In this document: positions 61,918-64,000 of the stretch, piece by piece | How positions within the stretch are numbered: the first letter of the stretch is position 1 | Layout: each line of letters begins with the position of its first letter | Origin: PALSA-693 sp963780345 | GTDB lineage: Bacteria > Actinomycetota > Acidimicrobiia > Acidimicrobiales > Palsa-688 | DNA: 64,000 nucleotides | Assembly: GCA_963780345.1 (NCBI GenBank) | Contig: CAWABU010000006.1 | Coordinates: 496,001 to 560,000, forward strand | Reading direction: 5' to 3' | Program-made: the position numbers and the translations under genes | The notes under the pieces: model-generated | What the model saw: only the letters and a program-made list of their open reading frames with translations | Databases searched by the model: none | What the model was told of the DNA's origin: nothing

Positions 61918-62562
61918 TTATCGGGATCGGGTTAGCACCCAGGATTGGCCGGCCAGCTCGAGTTCGACGCTTCGCAGGGTGGCGCCGGCCCCGAGCAGAG
62001 CGGCTATGGGGTCGAACCTGTCGACACTCGCCGGTTTAGTGTCAACGGAAGCGGGGCGGCGTGAGGTTGCGGGCTTCCGGCGTTTCGATTGGGCCCGCCG
62101 GGCGGCCACACAAGCGGGTTGGCCGCATGTCGGCCGCCCTGGTTTCGCTGGGCGGTCGCATTGCGAGCATGTCGAGACTGTCTCGTCGAGAGGTGGCGAA
62201 TAGCCGCCATTGGCGACCTCTGCTTCATGGCCGTTGGCTGACGGGACGGCGAGCTCGACAGTCGTCATGTGCCTATCGTGCCGCAGGGCGGCCCGTCGCA
62301 ACAGGACCCGTTCCCGTTGACTGGTCCCGCCCCACACGCCGGCGAGCAACCTAGGCGGGACAGACAGTGCCCATTCCCGGCAATCGATTCGGTTCGGGCA
62401 TCCCGCACAGATTTTCTTGGCGGGGGCTGTCGGTTCACCACGTTCAGGGAAGAAGAGGCCCGGGTTGATGTCTGGGCTCCGGCAGGCGGCAGCCGGAAGT
62501 GACGGCCCGGACGGCAGTCCCAGCAGCTGCGCCGACCATCCCATAGACGCCATAGACGCCAT
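61918..62562 (-). CDS. WhiB-like protein fused to a C-terminal zinc ribbon
   Basis: About 214 residues. WhiB iron-sulfur Cys: one in AACRSPDINPGLFFPE, then KKICAGCPNRIDCREWAL (CxxC-x5-C), then the beta-turn GVWGGTSQRERVLLRRA. The C-terminal region adds a second Cys-rich module, CSQCDRPAKPGRPTCGQPAC, and a basic RRAQSKRRKP stretch. Start is uncertain: three in-frame ATGs (62562, 62553, 62544) lie in the tandem repeats, giving MASMASMGW. WhiB proteins are encoded by many actinophages and plasmids and act as redox-sensitive transcription partners. Confidence 0.85.
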   Translation of the reverse strand: MASMASMGWSAQLLGLPSGPSLPAAACRSPDINPGLFFPERGEPTAPAKKICAGCPNRIDCREWALSVPPRLLAGVWGGTSQRERVLLRRAALRHDRHMTTVELAVPSANGHEAEVANGGYSPPLDETVSTCSQCDRPAKPGRPTCGQPACVAARRAQSKRRKPATSRRPASVDTKPASVDRFDPIAALLGAGATLRSVELELAGQSWVLTRSR

Positions 62563-62676
62563 AGACGCCGTCTCCGGGTGTATGGGTACCGGCCGGTTTC
62601 TATGGTCTGGGACATACATACCAACAGTCACCCATACACCCGTATGCGGTTTCTATGGCGTCTATGGCGTCTATGT
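62541..62676. repeat. Iteron-like repeat array, candidate replication origin
   Basis: Three tandem CCATAGACG units (62541-62567) face inverted copies CGTCTATGG at 62659-62667 and CGTCTATGT at 62668-62676, with degenerate TTTCTATGG at 62650 and 62597. Between them, GGGTGTATGGGT (62576-62587) and ACCCATACACCC (62630-62641) are a perfect 12-bp inverted pair. The array lies between the RepA-like helicase and whiB, where an origin of an integrated replicating element would be expected. Confidence 0.65.
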
Positions 62677-64000
62677 GGTGGGGAGTGACCACCACACCTC
62701 CGAGCCTTTCCCGAACCCTTCCCGCCGGATGATCACCCTCAGGTCTTTGGCCGCCCGGCGCAGGGTCGTCCCGGCGATCCCCTCGTCGTCGGCGGCCTGG
62801 AGCACCTCGGCGGCCTTTCTCGGCCCGTCCGCCAGAGCGGCGGTCAGGAAGCGTTTCGCCTCGCCGGCCGCTGTCGCATCGTCGGCCGGGCCGAGCGCCT
62901 CCTCGAGACTGATCGACGTCTCGCCCTCGGCCACGTACAGCGGGGTGTCCCCGACGTTGCCGTCGTCGAGAGCGACCTTCACGACATCGAGCCGGTACCG
63001 GGATCCGGTCCCGGCGGCCGCCAGGTTCCCTCGAGGGAAGATCAATCCTCCCGACCGGTCCTTGTGTTCGGCGTCGGGAGTGAAGAACAGGATCGCCCTG
63101 GCGGCGGCCGTCCACGCCCGGGAGCCGAGCACGGCGTCATATGCGGAGTCCCGCTGGCGGTCCTTGCCGACGTGGCGGACACCGGCGACGGCGATGCCGT
63201 GCTGGGCGGCGAGAGCATCGAAGGGCATCAGCCCTTGCCTGACGGCGATCTCGTCGTGGCTGTTGTTCCCCCGGATATGAATGAACGCCGAGATCGGATC
63301 GAAGACGACCAGGGCCGGGTCGACGCCGACGACGTCGCCGAGCTCGAACACGTCGGGGCTTTCCGGGTTGAGAACGTACAGGCGGGCCAGGTCGGCGTCG
63401 GCAGCTACCGCCCGGGCTTTGATGACCAGGTCGGCGGAGTCCTCGGCGGACACGTACACGACGTTGGCGGGCGTGCCTTCGAGGTCGCCGGGCAGCTGGC
63501 CCCGGGTGAGCCGGGCCGCCACCCATATGAGAGCGGTCGACTTGCCGAGCTTCTCCTGGCCGGCGGCGAGAGTGAACTGGTGGGCCGGCAGACGTTCTTT
63601 CCACAACCACACTTGCAGTCGGCTCCTCACTTTGAGCAGAGGGACGAGGGCCCAGCGTTCGGCCCGGGGAACATCAATCCCGGCGGACGGGTCGAGCCCG
63701 GCGATCTGGCGGAGCTCGCCCAGGGAGTAAGCCCGGGCCGGTAGCCGCTCCCAGTTGGTCGACCAGACGTGGACGTGACCGGGCCGGCTGTAACCAACGG
63801 TGGCCGACGTGGACCCGTCGGCGGGCTTGCCGGGCCTGGTCACCGAGGCGTACACGCCGACCGTCCGGTCGTGGTGGAGGACCGGACCGTGCGCCCCGAA
63901 ATGCTCGGTGAGCACGGCGACCGCCTCGGCGGACACCCGGTCCAGCTCGGACGGGTCATACGTCGACCAGCCGCCCCGCCGGTAGCCGCTACCGGCGGCC
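62671..64000 (-). CDS. RepA/DnaB-like RecA-fold helicase, 5' end beyond window
   Basis: The frame is open to the window edge, so the start lies beyond 64000. Visible part: a variable N-terminal region (SGYRRGGWSTYDPSELDRV ... VLHHDRTVGVYASVTRPGK), then a RecA-like ATPase: Walker A TLAAGQEKLGKSTALIWVAARL, Walker B ALVVFDPISAFIH, a Gln/His segment GIAVAGVRHVGKDRQRD, and a C-terminal winged-helix (KAAEVLQAADDEGIAGTTLRRAAKDLRVIIRREGFGK). This matches the RepA/DnaB-type helicases of plasmids, phages and satellites. Its N-terminal part may carry a primase module outside the window. Confidence 0.85.
   Translation of the reverse strand, partial: AAGSGYRRGGWSTYDPSELDRVSAEAVAVLTEHFGAHGPVLHHDRTVGVYASVTRPGKPADGSTSATVGYSRPGHVHVWSTNWERLPARAYSLGELRQIAGLDPSAGIDVPRAERWALVPLLKVRSRLQVWLWKERLPAHQFTLAAGQEKLGKSTALIWVAARLTRGQLPGDLEGTPANVVYVSAEDSADLVIKARAVAADADLARLYVLNPESPDVFELGDVVGVDPALVVFDPISAFIHIRGNNSHDEIAVRQGLMPFDALAAQHGIAVAGVRHVGKDRQRDSAYDAVLGSRAWTAAARAILFFTPDAEHKDRSGGLIFPRGNLAAAGTGSRYRLDVVKVALDDGNVGDTPLYVAEGETSISLEEALGPADDATAAGEAKRFLTAALADGPRKAAEVLQAADDEGIAGTTLRRAAKDLRVIIRREGFGKGSEVWWSLPTT

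Noticed and set aside
1..64000. CRISPR arrays, rRNA genes and complete biosynthetic gene clusters.
   Set aside because: No regularly spaced repeats of CRISPR type, no rRNA motifs and no modular synthase were seen.

Overview
The window reads as chromosomal DNA of a high-GC actinobacterium, with a partly visible integrated element at its right end. Actinobacterial markers are a mycothiol-dependent formaldehyde dehydrogenase (MscR), a WhiB protein, an F420-type luciferase-like oxidoreductase, a DUF4032 kinase-like protein and a BsaP-like partner after bioB. An Acidimicrobiia-like lineage is a reasonable guess but cannot be proven here.

Layout. 1-2.3 kb: XRE regulator and a serine hydrolase. 2.3-6.1 kb: sulfate activation operon cysD-cysNC-cysQ, with a tandem duplication at the cysQ start. 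6.2-13 kb: fused isobutyryl-CoA mutase IcmF, MscR, and a 2-oxoacid dehydrogenase E1 alpha/beta split by a frameshift. 13-15.7 kb: small membrane and kinase-like proteins. 15.7-24.1 kb: LacI-controlled oligosaccharide uptake operon (binding protein, two permeases, GH13 glucosidase, ATPase, SDR) with a double operator at its promoter. 24-27.5 kb: geranylgeranyl-reductase (MenJ-like), MenG/UbiE-like methyltransferase and a membrane protein, probably quinone side-chain work. 27.5-33.7 kb: MBL hydrolase, a GNAT protein, a frameshifted serine-palmitoyltransferase-like enzyme coupled to an aspartyl/asparaginyl beta-hydroxylase (possible sphingolipid-type module), DUF427, bioB and bsaP. 33.7-41.9 kb: orphan peptide-type binding protein, CDF metal exporter, DUF72, flavin reductase, TesB thioesterase, LLM oxidoreductase.

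41.96-42.43 kb holds the most notable gene: a peroxiredoxin whose catalytic cysteine codon is an in-frame TGA, followed at the right distance by a two-part hairpin that fits a bacterial SECIS element. It is therefore probably a selenoprotein, and ordinary ORF calling misses it. 42.5-51.5 kb: cupin, nitroreductase, then an acyl-CoA/steroid-type degradation set (enoyl-CoA hydratase, Ltp2-like thiolase, DUF35, paired acyl-CoA dehydrogenases, amidohydrolase). 51.7-58.4 kb: small zinc-ribbon and Cys-rich proteins, an IS110-family transposase, a large secreted lipoprotein, and a beta-propeller/MoaD pair.

From about 59.3 kb: an integrase remnant, the 3' end of a tRNA (attachment-site scar), paired direct repeats, then leftward translationally coupled phage-type genes (HK97 prohead protease, WhiB-zinc ribbon, RepA-like helicase running off the edge). 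An iteron-like repeat array between whiB and repA may be the replication origin of this satellite-like element.

Several genes (E1, SPT-like, DUF72, NTF2-like) carry single-base indels. They are either recent pseudogenes or assembly errors, and this should be settled with reads before interpreting them.
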